In this document: positions 38,995-47,800 of the stretch, piece by piece
Position numbering within the stretch: position 1 is the first letter of the stretch
How the letters are laid out: each line of letters opens with the position of its first letter
Assembly (NCBI RefSeq): GCF_003634705.1
Contig: NZ_RBWU01000002.1
Span: 1,178,001-1,242,000 of the forward strand
Source: Actinomadura pelletieri DSM 43383
GTDB taxonomy: Bacteria > Actinomycetota > Actinomycetes > Streptosporangiales > Streptosporangiaceae
DNA length: 64,000 bases
Direction: 5' to 3'
Program-made: the position numbers and the translations under genes
The notes under the pieces: generated by a model
What the model saw: only the letters and a program-made list of their open reading frames with translations
What the model was told of the DNA's origin: nothing
Databases searched by the model: none

Positions 38995-39441
38995 GTGCGT
39001 ACTTTCATTAACGGATTGATTGCGGGGGCCGTGGGGACCAGTGCGCTCAATGCCACGACGTACCTCGATATGGCCGTGCGGGCGCGTGGGGGGAGCAGCA
39101 CGCCGCAGGACACCGTGCAGAAGATGGCGGACGAGGTGCACGTCGATCTCGGCGAGGGGGAGAAGGCCGAGAATCGGAAGGAGGCGTTCGGGGCGCTGCT
39201 CGGCTTCGGGACGGGGCTCGGCGCGGCGCTGTGCTACGCGCCGTTGGCCCGGCGGCGGGTGCCGTGGCCGGTTGGTGTGCTCGCGCTGGGGGCGTTGGCG
39301 ATGGCTGGGTCGAACGTTCCGATGACGGCTCTGGGTGTGACGGATCCGCGTGAGTGGTCCGCGTCGAGTTGGGTGTCCGACGTGGTGCCGCATCTGGTGT
39401 ACGGGGCCGCCACTTACGCGGCGTATCAGCGGCTGCGCTGA
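38995..39441 (+). CDS. membrane protein of unknown function
   Basis: 148 residues from GTG 38995. A hydrophobic first helix (TFINGLIAGAVGTSALNATTYLDM), then a charged loop (GGSSTPQDTVQKMADEVHVDLGEGEKAENR), and two or three more helices (ALLGFGTGLGAALCYAPLA, VPWPVGVLALGALAMAGSNVP, VSDVVPHLVYGAATYAAY). The layout resembles small DUF6789/DUF1440-like inner-membrane proteins. An upstream in-frame ATG near 38929 adds 22 residues. It is not obviously part of the EACC1 operon because 219 bases separate it from the last microprotein. Confidence 0.65.
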   Translation: MRTFINGLIAGAVGTSALNATTYLDMAVRARGGSSTPQDTVQKMADEVHVDLGEGEKAENRKEAFGALLGFGTGLGAALCYAPLARRRVPWPVGVLALGALAMAGSNVPMTALGVTDPREWSASSWVSDVVPHLVYGAATYAAYQRLR

Positions 39442-39537
39442 GCCCGGGGGCGTCGGAGGTCCTACGTCCATGTGACCTTGTGGTTTGGGTCTGGGGGAGG
39501 ACGCGGGGGAGGGGTGGGGTGGTGCAGCCTGTCAGGT

Positions 39538-40941
39538 ATGACCACGACCCATGACCCCCAGATCGCCGGGAAGGCGGTGGAACGTCCGTCCACTCCCGGT
39601 TGGGCGGCGCTGCTGGCCGCGTCCATCGGGCAGTTCCTCGTCGTCCTCGACATCTCCGTCGTCAATGTCGCGCTGCCCGAGATGCGCGCCGGGCTCGGGC
39701 TCGGCGCTACCGGCCTGCAGTGGGTCGTGAACGCCTACTCGGTGACGTTCGCCGGGTTCCTGTTGCTGGGTGGGCGTGTCGCTGACCTGTTCGGGCGCAG
39801 GAACGTCTTTCTCGTGGGTCTTGGGCTGTTCACCGTGGCGAGCCTCGCGGGCGGGTTCGCGCAGGACGCGGGGACGCTGATCGGTGCCCGTGCCGTGCAG
39901 GGACTCGGCGCGGCGATTCTGGCGCCGGTCACTTTGTCGCTGGTCACCGCCACCTTCCCGGACGGGCCCGCGCGGACCAGGGCGATCGCCATGTGGACGG
40001 CCGTCGGAACCGCGGGCGGCGCCACGGGCGGGCTGGTCGGCGGGCTGCTCACCGACTATCTGAGCTGGCGCTGGGTGTTCCTCATCAACGTGCCCGCCGG
40101 GGCCGTCGTGGCGGGCATCGCGCTGATGTGGCTGCGCGGTGACCGTCCCGCCGCCGTGCGGCAACGCCTCGACCTGCCGGGGGCCGTGCTCGTGACGTCG
40201 GGGGTGGGGCTCGTCGCGTTCGGTATCGGCCGGACGGAGGAGCACGGCTGGTCGGCGCTGCTTCCGCTCGCGGCGGGTCTCGCGCTGCTGGGCGCGTTCG
40301 TGGCCGTCGAGGCGCGGTCGGCGCAGCCGCTCGTCCGGTTGGGGATGTTCCGGCTGCGGAGTGTGGCGGTCGGGAATCTCACCACGCTCGTCATCATGGC
40401 GGCCGGGTTCGCGTTGTGGTACTTCCTGTCGCTCTACATGCAGAACGTCCTGCACTTCAGCGCGGTCAAGACGGGGTTGTCGTTCCTGCCGCACACCATG
40501 GGGATCATCATCGGGTCCCGGTTGGTGCCCACCCTCATGGCCCGGATGGATCCCCGGTTCCTCGCCGGCGCGGGCGGGCTGCTCGCCGCCGCCGGGTTCG
40601 CGTGGCAGAGCGTCGCCCTCGACGAGGACGGGACGTTCCTCGGCTCGATCCTCGGACCGGGCGCGGTCATGGCGTTCGGCTTCGGGCTGTTGATGACACC
40701 GCTGGTGGAGGCGTCGACCGCGGGCGCTCCGTCGTCGGAGGCGGGTGCCGTGGCGGGAGTGGTCAACACGTCCCGCGTCATCGGCGGCGCCATCGGCCTC
40801 ACCGTTCTCGGCACGGCCGCGGCCCGCTCCGGCACCGACCTCGTGGCCGGGTACTCGACCGCCTTCGTCGTCGCCGCCGTCATCACCGCCGTCGGCACGG
40901 CGCTCGTCCCGTTCCTGCCCCGACCTGAAAAGCGGACCTGA
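39538..40941 (+). CDS. MFS transporter, DHA2 (EmrB/QacA) type
   Basis: 467 residues from ATG 39538. It has 14 hydrophobic segments. Motif A is GRVADLFGRRNVFLVGL, motif B LIGARAVQGLGAAILAPVTLSL and the motif D1-like LLAASIGQFLVVLDISVVNVALPEM. These mark a proton-driven multidrug exporter of the DHA2 family. The substrate is unknown. The ribosome site is weak, and a G-rich stretch precedes it. Terminated by a strong hairpin. No regulator gene adjoins it. Confidence 0.92.
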   Translation: MTTTHDPQIAGKAVERPSTPGWAALLAASIGQFLVVLDISVVNVALPEMRAGLGLGATGLQWVVNAYSVTFAGFLLLGGRVADLFGRRNVFLVGLGLFTVASLAGGFAQDAGTLIGARAVQGLGAAILAPVTLSLVTATFPDGPARTRAIAMWTAVGTAGGATGGLVGGLLTDYLSWRWVFLINVPAGAVVAGIALMWLRGDRPAAVRQRLDLPGAVLVTSGVGLVAFGIGRTEEHGWSALLPLAAGLALLGAFVAVEARSAQPLVRLGMFRLRSVAVGNLTTLVIMAAGFALWYFLSLYMQNVLHFSAVKTGLSFLPHTMGIIIGSRLVPTLMARMDPRFLAGAGGLLAAAGFAWQSVALDEDGTFLGSILGPGAVMAFGFGLLMTPLVEASTAGAPSSEAGAVAGVVNTSRVIGGAIGLTVLGTAAARSGTDLVAGYSTAFVVAAVITAVGTALVPFLPRPEKRT

Positions 40942-40977
40942 GGGCGTCTGCCGGAAGGAACGGACGCCCTCAGGTCC
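40934..40977 (+). terminator. terminator after the MFS gene
   Basis: 15-bp perfect inverted repeat (GGACCTGAGGGCGTC and complement) with a 14-base loop, overlapping the MFS stop codon. Convergent with the snapalysin gene, which ends 91 bases further. Confidence 0.8.
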
Positions 40978-41067
40978 CGTCAAGAGGCGGGGATCGGTGA
41001 ACCCTCCTCATCCGGCGTCACGCGGGGGCACGGCTCCAGTGCGCCCCGGCCGGACACGGAGAACGGT

Positions 41068-41646
41068 TCAGTGGCGGGTGAGGACCGGCGCCTCGCTCAG
41101 GACGGTGCCGGGCTTGATGCCCGAGCGGCCGAACTGGAAGTTGCGCTCGACCTCGGCGATCTCCGCCGGGTTGGGGTTGGGGTTCTTGCAGGCCGTGCCG
41201 GCGCTGGCGCCGGACATCAGGTCATCGCAGCGGCCGGTGCGTCGGTCCGGGAGACCGAGGATGTGACCCAGTTCGTGGGAGGCGATCCGGATCACGTAGT
41301 GGCCCTCCTGGGTGGCCTGACGGCCCATCCAGACCGTGCCGCGGCCGAGACCCTGCACCTGGGCGCGGGGCCAGCCGTTGTCGGCGAGGATGGTGATCTC
41401 GGCGGGAGATCCGGGAACGAGCTGGACGTTCTTGACGTGCTCGTTCCAGATCTTCGCGCCTTCGTCCCACGCCTCCTTGAACTCGGCGGCACGGCTCGTG
41501 TCGTACCGGAGGGTGCGGACGTTGACGGACTGCTGGGTGGACTGCTCCGGCGCGGGCGCCGCCGAAGCGGACACGCCCGTGCCGGTCACGAAGGCCAGGC
41601 CGAGCAGTGACGCGGCACAGACCCTCAGAATCTTTCTGGCGACCAT
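41068..41646 (-). CDS. snapalysin-family zinc metalloprotease
   Basis: 192 residues from ATG 41646 with GAGG at proper distance. Signal peptide (ILRVCAASLLGLAFVTGTGVSASAA, cleavage after ASA). The catalytic signature HELGHILGLPD has two His ligands, the active Glu and the third ligand Asp characteristic of snapalysin (M7, the metzincin variant HExxHxxGxxD). Length and the YDTSRAAEFKEAWDEGAKIWNE start of the catalytic domain match SnpA. It is secreted, probably a small extracellular protease. It lies 84 bases downstream of a trypsin-like protease gene on the same strand. Confidence 0.92.
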   Translation of the reverse strand: MVARKILRVCAASLLGLAFVTGTGVSASAAPAPEQSTQQSVNVRTLRYDTSRAAEFKEAWDEGAKIWNEHVKNVQLVPGSPAEITILADNGWPRAQVQGLGRGTVWMGRQATQEGHYVIRIASHELGHILGLPDRRTGRCDDLMSGASAGTACKNPNPNPAEIAEVERNFQFGRSGIKPGTVLSEAPVLTRH

Positions 41647-41730
41647 GAATACCTCAAGGTGGGGGAGCAGGGTGGGTACCCTCCGCCGGGCACCGCGCTC
41701 CGGCGGAGGGCACGTTCGGTTCCGCGAAGG

Positions 41731-42477
41731 TCAGCGAGCGACGGTCGCGGTGCCACCGGTGATCCGGAGGATCTGGTCGCGGTAGTAGGCCGTGTCGCTG
41801 TAGATCGCGGGGCCCTGCGCGCACGTCTGGCCGCCGCGGCTGGTCGCGCCGACGAGCTCCCAGGCGCCCGGTCCGCCGGTCACGGCGGGGCCGCCCGAGT
41901 CGCCGTAGCAGGCGCCCTTGCCGTTGCCGCCGTCGGTGCAGATCTCCTTGGCGGCGTCGATGCCGGAGCACCGGCTGTCGGCGACGATGGTGGTGTCGAG
42001 CTGCTGCAGCTGGACGGGAGCGCCGCCACAGCCTCGGGTCGGACAGGTCTGGCCCCAGCCGATCAGGCGGGTCGCGGACCCGACCGGAGCGGTGGAGGCG
42101 ATGGGGATGGGCGTCATCGTCGACGGGCTGGACAGGCGGAGAATGGCGAGGTCGCCGCCGATGACCTGGCGGCTCGCGACCTGGCGGGTCTCACCGCCGG
42201 CGTTGTAGGTCTTCGTGCCGATCCGGACGGACGAGGGCTGACCGCAGTGCGTCGCGGTGATGACCCACTGCGGCGCGACCAGGGAGCCGCCGCAGCTGTG
42301 CCGTCCGTTGTTCTGCAACGAGGTCATCCAGGTGTACGTCTCCGTGGCGGGCACGCCGCCGACGATGTTGGTACGCGGGGGCGGCGACGGCTGCTCAGCC
42401 GCCGCGTTCGCCACCGACGTACCGGTCAGAGTCAGGACCGCGATGGGCATCGCGACCAACAGTCTGCGCTTCCTCAT
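41731..42477 (-). CDS. secreted trypsin-like serine protease (S1)
   Basis: 248 residues from ATG 42477, with AAAGGA ten bases upstream. Signal peptide (LLVAMPIAVLTLTGTSVANAAA). Mature domain begins IVGG. The catalytic triad is seen in VITATHCG (His), GGDLAILRL (Asp) and GACYGDSGGPAV (Ser), and six cysteines (three disulfides) are in chymotrypsin-like positions. The residue at the base of the S1 pocket (GKGACYG) suggests a small or neutral pocket rather than Asp of classical trypsin, so specificity is uncertain. It is cotranscribed or co-regulated with the snapalysin gene downstream. Confidence 0.92.
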   Translation of the reverse strand: MRKRRLLVAMPIAVLTLTGTSVANAAAEQPSPPPRTNIVGGVPATETYTWMTSLQNNGRHSCGGSLVAPQWVITATHCGQPSSVRIGTKTYNAGGETRQVASRQVIGGDLAILRLSSPSTMTPIPIASTAPVGSATRLIGWGQTCPTRGCGGAPVQLQQLDTTIVADSRCSGIDAAKEICTDGGNGKGACYGDSGGPAVTGGPGAWELVGATSRGGQTCAQGPAIYSDTAYYRDQILRITGGTATVAR

Positions 42478-42788
42478 GAGCGGGGGGTCCTTTCAGGGGG
42501 TGGAAGAAGAAACGTGGCGACCGCCTGGCCCTGCCGGTCCCCGGCCGATGACACGTCAGGGCGTGGCACCGGCCTCGTACAACGACTATTGACCACCCAT
42601 ACGGAAATGACCACATGCGAATTCGGCGTCGGAGCCCGAATAGAACGCGTTCTAGCCGGAGAACAGAGACGACCTGCGACGCTTCTAGCGTTATGACATC
42701 GCACTGAACGCAGGCCCATTTTTTCAATATGGGCGCTGAGCTGTGAAAACGGGGTCGGGGGCCGTCCTCACCAGGGAAGGCGGGCGGC
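42478..42788. other. 311-base promoter region upstream of the serine protease
   Basis: Apart from the palindromes at 42641-42654 and 42679-42691, the region has a low-GC part near 42590-42740. A short hairpin at 42713-42734 (GCCCAT and ATGGGC) may terminate the leftward acyltransferase transcript. No gene is visible. Confidence 0.45.
42641..42691. promoter_or_regulatory. two adjacent palindromes, candidate operators
   Basis: TAGAACGCGTTCTA (42641-42654) is a perfect 14-bp palindrome. ACGCTTCTAGCGT (42679-42691) is a 5-3-5 inverted repeat 24 bases away. Both lie about 160-215 bases upstream of the protease start. Their factor is unknown. Confidence 0.4.
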
Positions 42789-44069
42789 TCAGGAGGCGAG
42801 CACCTGCGGTTGGACGGTCGTGTCCGCTCGCGCGGGACGGCCGAGGCGGCGTCCGAGACGCCGTCCGAGACGTTGCGCGGGCGCCTCGATCCAACGCTGC
42901 GACGCCCAGCTCAGCGCCAGCAGCACCAGGACGAAGACCGTCAGACCCACCAGGTCCTGTCGTGCCGACACGTCGAGGAACTGCACGACCACCATCAGCA
43001 GCAGCGGATGCACCAGGTAGATCGAGAAGCTGATGGTGCCGAGACCGGTGGCCCAGCGGGGGAACCTGCGGTGCCGTGCCCGCCACGCCACCGCGAACGT
43101 CAACGCCGCCGCCAGCAGCGTGGCGCTCCAGGAGAACTGCGCCCCCCAGCCGTAGGGCGCCGACTGCCACAACCCGTTCCCGAGCGCCCCGGCCAGGACG
43201 ACCAGCGCCGTCGTGGCGCCCACGCGCCGACTGATCTGGCCGTGCTCGGCGCGGTACACGGCCGTCCCCGCGAACATGATCGCGAGCATGGTGAGGCCCT
43301 CCCATGTCTCGAGGCGCCCGTTCGCGGCGACGAGCAGGGCGGCGAGCAGCCCGCCGAGCAGGCCGCCCGCGACGCGCGGCGCGGAGCTGTTCGACACGGC
43401 CGCGGCGATCGCGACGACCAGCACGACGGCGGTCACGGCGACGACGGGCCCGGTCCCGGCGTTGCGCGACAGCAGCGTGACGGGGCGCCCGTCGGTCAGC
43501 ACACCGGCCGCGGTGAGCGCGGTGGCGGCGACCGCGACGAGGGTGAGGACGGTGGCCGCCGACGCCGACCGGCGATGCCCGCCCACCACGAACAGCGCGA
43601 CGACCAGCAGATAGAACGCCATCTCGTAGGACAGCGTCCACAGGACGTTCATCACGTTGGGGACGTTCAGGATGTCCTGGAGCATCGTCAGGTGCGCCAG
43701 GACGGCGGTCACGGGGGAGTACTGTTCCAGCCCGCCGCGGAGCCCGAGCACCCCGAGCAGGAACGGCAGGATCGCGAGAAGGCACGTCACGGCCAGCAGC
43801 GGATAGATGCGGAAGAAGCGCCCGATCCAGAATCCCCGCACGCTTCCGCGCCGCTCCAGCGACGCGGGGATGATGTACCCGCTGACGAGGAAGAACACCA
43901 GCACCCCGTACGAGCCGGGATCGAACCAGCCGATCAGCTGAATCCGCAGCGACGGCAGGTAGATGTAGCTGGCGTGATGGAGCGCGACGGCCAGCGCCGC
44001 GCCTCCACGAAGCACATCAAGCCACCCGAGACGGGATGTGGCGGGGGAAACGCCCGAAGCGGGAACCAT
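42789..44069 (-). CDS. acyltransferase 3 (OafA/WbpC-like) membrane protein
   Basis: 426 residues from ATG 44069. Ten or so hydrophobic segments with the acyltransferase-3 signatures: LGWLDVLRGGAALAVALHHAS (the catalytic-type His and Arg), GYGVLVFFLVSGYIIPASLERRG and RFFRIYPL. Ends with a basic tail (PAQRLGRRLGRRLGRPAR). The family O-acetylates cell-wall, capsule or small-molecule sugars. The substrate is not evident. It lies between the proteases and the large membrane-protein operon. The ribosome site is weak. Confidence 0.9.
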   Translation of the reverse strand: MVPASGVSPATSRLGWLDVLRGGAALAVALHHASYIYLPSLRIQLIGWFDPGSYGVLVFFLVSGYIIPASLERRGSVRGFWIGRFFRIYPLLAVTCLLAILPFLLGVLGLRGGLEQYSPVTAVLAHLTMLQDILNVPNVMNVLWTLSYEMAFYLLVVALFVVGGHRRSASAATVLTLVAVAATALTAAGVLTDGRPVTLLSRNAGTGPVVAVTAVVLVVAIAAAVSNSSAPRVAGGLLGGLLAALLVAANGRLETWEGLTMLAIMFAGTAVYRAEHGQISRRVGATTALVVLAGALGNGLWQSAPYGWGAQFSWSATLLAAALTFAVAWRARHRRFPRWATGLGTISFSIYLVHPLLLMVVVQFLDVSARQDLVGLTVFVLVLLALSWASQRWIEAPAQRLGRRLGRRLGRPARADTTVQPQVLAS

Positions 44070-44342
44070 TCCGACAGAGTAGACGGCCCTGTGACCTGGG
44101 TCGGCGGCGTTCGCGGGGAAAGGGCGGCGACGCCACGTGACCCTCAAGGGAACCGCTGACCACTCGCGTCCCACCGCGGACGATCGACGCGTGGACCCAT
44201 GGGCACCTCGAAGAGATCGCCGCCGAGCGACGACGCCCGGCCTGGCGCCCGGCCTGGCGCCCGGCTCTCCTCAGGCTCGGTGCCGTTCGCCACCTCCTCG
44301 CCTCGTCCCGCCGGCTGGGCCCTCGGCGCTCCTCCCGCGTTG

Positions 44343-46637
44343 TCAGCCTTCGAGTTCGCGCGGCTTCGGTCCGCGGTCGGCGGGGCCGGGGAGTTCCCGC
44401 CGGGCCGCGAAGTCCCGGTTGAAGTCCAGCAGGCGCCGGGTGCGGCGGATGCGTTCCTGGACGAGCCAGTCGCGGCCCTCGGCGGCCACCGACTCCAGGA
44501 CCCGTAGCGCGCCCTTCACCCCGGAGCTGTCCATGGCCAGTTCCAGTAGGCTGTTCTCGTCCTCGCGCAGCCGGTCGAGGAAGCCGTGGTCGAAGTTCTC
44601 CACGACGATGTCGATGTAGTGGCCGTCGTCCAGCGAGAGCCGGAACGCCTGGCTCAACAGCAGCGAGTCGAGGTCCTTGGGCGCCTCCCGGTCACCGTTC
44701 CCGTCGTCGATCACGATCACCTTGCGGCGGCCGGAGTCGAACCGGACCCCGACCTCATGCACCCGTGCCGACGCGATCTTGACGTACTGGAAGCTGTTGC
44801 GGCGCTGGTTGGAGACCGTGCCGTCGAAGAAGTCCAGGTTGACGCCGACCTGCCGCACCCCCGCCTCGGTGAGCAGGAAGATGATCACTCGGTAGCGCGA
44901 GTAGCGCGGCGGTCCGAACAGCACCCGGGCCCGCTGGCACGGGTACAGGGCCTCGGTGAGGACGGCGTGCGCCACCAGGTCGCGGTTGGCGAGGCCGCAG
45001 GCCTTCATGGCCAGCTCCTTGGCGTAGAACTTGTCGTAGTCCAGCCAGCGGGCCATCTCCGCGTCGGTCGGACGGTCCGCCAACACCGCCGTCCACTCGT
45101 CGAACGCCTTCCGCGCCTCGGCGAACTCGGCCTCGGCCAGCGCCGACTCGGACTCGTGCACGTCCCGCGACACCACGTACACGTCGAAGTCGGCGCCGTA
45201 CACGATCCACGCGCCGAGCGCCACGACCGGGATCGTCAACAGCGTGAAGCCGATCCCCGAGGCCAGCACCGCGACCAGCCCGCTCATCAGGCCCACCGCC
45301 GCCGCGGCGGCTCCGAGGAACACCGCCCCGTCGCCGGGCGCCGTGTCCGCCAGCTCCTCGCGGCGGGCCCGCAGCGTCCCGGCCTCCCAGCGTTCCTTGG
45401 CCCGCACGGCCTGCCAGATGATCAGCCAGGCGAGGTTGTCCGCCATCAGGTCGGGGTCGGTGTAGCGGCGCCTGAGGTCGGTCACCAGCCGCTCGCGCAT
45501 CCCCTTGGTCGCCTCCCACCACTCGTTGCGCTTGGTGGAACCGTCGGGGTTCTCGTTCGCGAAGCAGGCGGTCACGTACAGGTCCACGAACCGGTGGAAC
45601 AGGTCGCGGCGCCGTTTCTCGTCACGTTGCTTGTCGTCGGCCTTGTCGCTTTCACCCCAGACGTGCTCGTCCGGTTCCTCCTCGGGGGTTTCGAGACGAC
45701 GGCACGCGGCGAACCGGCCGGCGGCCGTCTCCCGCGGCTTCTCGCCGTAGCGCAGCGCGTCGATCGCGATCAGCTCCCGGGAGACCACCCATGCCCTGCC
45801 GGACGTGGCGAGAAGGTAACCGCCGCCGACCGTCCCGGTGAGGAACAGCAACCCCAGCCAGGGATGCGCGGTGACCGTGAGAAGTAACGCGACCAGCGCC
45901 CCACCGCCCGCGAGGACGGCGCCGGTGACGGCCGCCACATGGCGGCCGGTGCCGAACTCGGGCGCGTCGAGGGTGACGGCCCGCGGCGGCTCCGGGACGG
46001 GCGCGAAGAACTTCCACGCGCGCTCCGTGCGGTCGCCGCCCATCCTGAGCCTGCGCACCTCCTCGGCGTCCCTGGCGGCGAGCTGGTCCTGCAACGCCCC
46101 GGTCATGATCAGATCGAGATGCCGCCGGATCTCCTCACGGCGCTCGGCGGGCAACCGGCCGTACTCGTCGGTGACCAGGTCGAGCTCCTCGTCCGCCGGC
46201 ATCCCGTCGCGTTCCTGCCGGACCAGGCAGTTGATGAACTGCGTGATGACGTTGAGGGCCTCGACCCACCCGTCCACGGCCTCCGGCACGACCATCAGCG
46301 AGCAGCTCTGCAACGCGCCGAACTCGTCGGTGCCCAGATGGTCGAACGACCGGCCGCTCAGCACGGCCAGCGCCCAGTAGTAGGCCACCTTGTGGGAGCG
46401 CAGCCCGGCCTCGGCGGCCTCCCTGATCAGCTCCTCCGCGCGGCGCGGCATGCTGCCGTCCAGCAGGTGCAGCGCCGTGGCGAAGCGCTTCTCCGGCGTC
46501 GCCGAGGGATCGACGTCGTAGATGTGCACGTTGCCGTTGACGACACCGAACGCGTCCCTGACCCGGGCGTGGTCGTTCACCTGCATGTTGATGGGGCCCC
46601 AGCCCGACGAGGACGGACGGCCCGACCCGGCGCTCAT
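44343..46637 (-). CDS. large membrane protein of unknown function with N-terminal VxGxVHI motif
   Basis: 764 residues, ATG 46637, overlapping the upstream gene in an ATGA. Residues 28-42 carry FGVVNGNVHIYDVD. A helical domain follows (about 50-215, MPRRAEELIREAAEAGLRSHKVAYYWALA, DYGRLPAERREEIRRHLDLIM). TM helices lie near 233-253 and 260-280, then again around 440-490 (LGAAAAAVGLMSGLVAVLASGIGFTLLTI). A cytosolic C-terminal domain (about 495-764) has FDVYVVSRDVHESES and YSRYRVIIFLLTEAGVRQVGVNLDFFDG. No enzymatic family is evident. It is a strong operon partner of the BTAD regulator. A signalling or pore role can be hypothesised only. Confidence 0.65.
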   Translation of the reverse strand: MSAGSGRPSSSGWGPINMQVNDHARVRDAFGVVNGNVHIYDVDPSATPEKRFATALHLLDGSMPRRAEELIREAAEAGLRSHKVAYYWALAVLSGRSFDHLGTDEFGALQSCSLMVVPEAVDGWVEALNVITQFINCLVRQERDGMPADEELDLVTDEYGRLPAERREEIRRHLDLIMTGALQDQLAARDAEEVRRLRMGGDRTERAWKFFAPVPEPPRAVTLDAPEFGTGRHVAAVTGAVLAGGGALVALLLTVTAHPWLGLLFLTGTVGGGYLLATSGRAWVVSRELIAIDALRYGEKPRETAAGRFAACRRLETPEEEPDEHVWGESDKADDKQRDEKRRRDLFHRFVDLYVTACFANENPDGSTKRNEWWEATKGMRERLVTDLRRRYTDPDLMADNLAWLIIWQAVRAKERWEAGTLRARREELADTAPGDGAVFLGAAAAAVGLMSGLVAVLASGIGFTLLTIPVVALGAWIVYGADFDVYVVSRDVHESESALAEAEFAEARKAFDEWTAVLADRPTDAEMARWLDYDKFYAKELAMKACGLANRDLVAHAVLTEALYPCQRARVLFGPPRYSRYRVIIFLLTEAGVRQVGVNLDFFDGTVSNQRRNSFQYVKIASARVHEVGVRFDSGRRKVIVIDDGNGDREAPKDLDSLLLSQAFRLSLDDGHYIDIVVENFDHGFLDRLREDENSLLELAMDSSGVKGALRVLESVAAEGRDWLVQERIRRTRRLLDFNRDFAARRELPGPADRGPKPRELEG

Positions 46638-47026
46638 GCCTCGTCCCGCCTTTCGGGCCGGCCCTCGGTCTCGGGCCTGTCGTCGTTCTCGGACGGGTCG
46701 GGCTCCGCGCCGATGTGGACGTCGCCGTCGACGCGTCCGATCATGTTGGTGACCCGGGACTTCCCGCGGGCGGTCTGGTTGATCGGTGGTTCTGTCATGG
46801 TCTTCCCAACGTTGGAGGGACCTCGGGACGGGGCGGGAGCGGGGGCGGAAAGGGCGGCCGGGGCGTCCGGGCCGTGGAGCCGGGGATCCTCGTCGCGGAT
46901 CAGCTCGGCCAGGCGATGCAGGCTCCGCCGCAGCGGCACGTCGAAATGACTCGCCGCGGACCCGGTGGACCGCTTGTAGATCTCCAGCGCGCGTGTCCGG
47001 AGGCCCGCCCGGTAGGCGGCGAGCAT
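46634..47026 (-). CDS. C-terminal part of split BTAD regulator, with VxGxVHI motif
   Basis: 130 residues from ATG 47026, directly after an amber codon of the frame before it and in the same frame. Residues 1-45 (MLAAYRAGLRTRALEIYKRS) complete the BTAD fold. A Pro/Ala linker is followed by a basic segment and VTNMIGRVDGDVHIGA (92-107), then an acidic tail. An internal ATG at 46798, after GGGAAG, would give a 54-residue protein carrying just the motif. Overlaps the 764-residue gene by four bases. Start at 47026 is inferred from the amber codon and is not supported by a ribosome site of its own. Confidence 0.55.
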   Translation of the reverse strand: MLAAYRAGLRTRALEIYKRSTGSAASHFDVPLRRSLHRLAELIRDEDPRLHGPDAPAALSAPAPAPSRGPSNVGKTMTEPPINQTARGKSRVTNMIGRVDGDVHIGAEPDPSENDDRPETEGRPERRDEA

Positions 47027-47638
47027 CTAGAGTTCGACGAAGTCCTCGTCGTGGAGGGCGTCCAGGTCGGTGGCGAGCCGGTCGCACTCCCAGACGAGCT
47101 GCTCGTAGCGGTGTTCGCGCATGTCCGCCTGGACGCAGCGGAAACGGGCGTCCCGGTACGCGCTCCGCAGGGCGGACCGGGTCTGTTCCGCCCAGGCGCC
47201 GCCCAGCCCGGCGAGCGGCTGACCGCCGTACAGGCCGCTCGCGTTCGCGCCCCATTCCCGCAGGGCCGCCCGCAGCAGCGGGACGGTCTCACCGGCGTCG
47301 GCGTCCCGGGCCGCGCGTAACCGGGCCGCGAAGCGCAGCGCGTCGGCGCCGTCCTCGTCCATCGGAAGCACGTAACCGGCGGCGGTCGCGGGAAGCGGGT
47401 CGGGGGCGTCCTCGGGAAGCAGGGCGCGCAGCTGGAAACGCACCTCATGGGCGACGCGCTTCAGGCCGGTCTCCGGCTCGGCGCCGTCCCAGACGGCCCG
47501 TTCCAACTCGGCGCGGGAGACCTCCCGACCGCCCGCGACGACCAGCCTGGCCAGCAGCAACTGCTGGACCGGCTGCAACTTCGCGACCCTGTTCTCCCGC
47601 CAGGCGGTCACCCTGCCGAGAACCTCAAAGTTGATCAT
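47027..47638 (-). CDS. SARP-type regulator N-terminus (winged HTH plus BTAD), ending at an in-frame TAG
   Basis: 203 residues from ATG 47638, with GGGAG upstream. OmpR-type winged helix (INFEVLGRVTAWRENRVAKLQPVQQLLLARLVVAGGREVSRAELERAVWDG), then the first half of a bacterial transcriptional activator domain (PLLRAALREWGANASGLYGGQPLAG, YRDARFRCVQADMREHRYEQLVWECDRLATDLDALHDEDFVEL). The frame stops at TAG and resumes at once with ATG. Comparison with the BTAD consensus W-G-Q-L-M-L-A-L-Y-R-S-G places the TAG at a Leu codon, one substitution from TTG. Divergent from the DUF397-like gene. Confidence 0.7.
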   Translation of the reverse strand: MINFEVLGRVTAWRENRVAKLQPVQQLLLARLVVAGGREVSRAELERAVWDGAEPETGLKRVAHEVRFQLRALLPEDAPDPLPATAAGYVLPMDEDGADALRFAARLRAARDADAGETVPLLRAALREWGANASGLYGGQPLAGLGGAWAEQTRSALRSAYRDARFRCVQADMREHRYEQLVWECDRLATDLDALHDEDFVEL

Positions 47639-47800
47639 CTCTACTCCCGTGGGCCGGGCGGAACGGGCGGCGGACCGGACGAGGACCGAGGACGGACCGA
47701 AGGCCGATCGGGCGCGGACGGGGGCTGTTCGAAGCTCGATCTCAACGCCGATCCGGCGCCGAGACACGGCGGGATCCGCGTGGAAAGGGAAGGGATCGAC

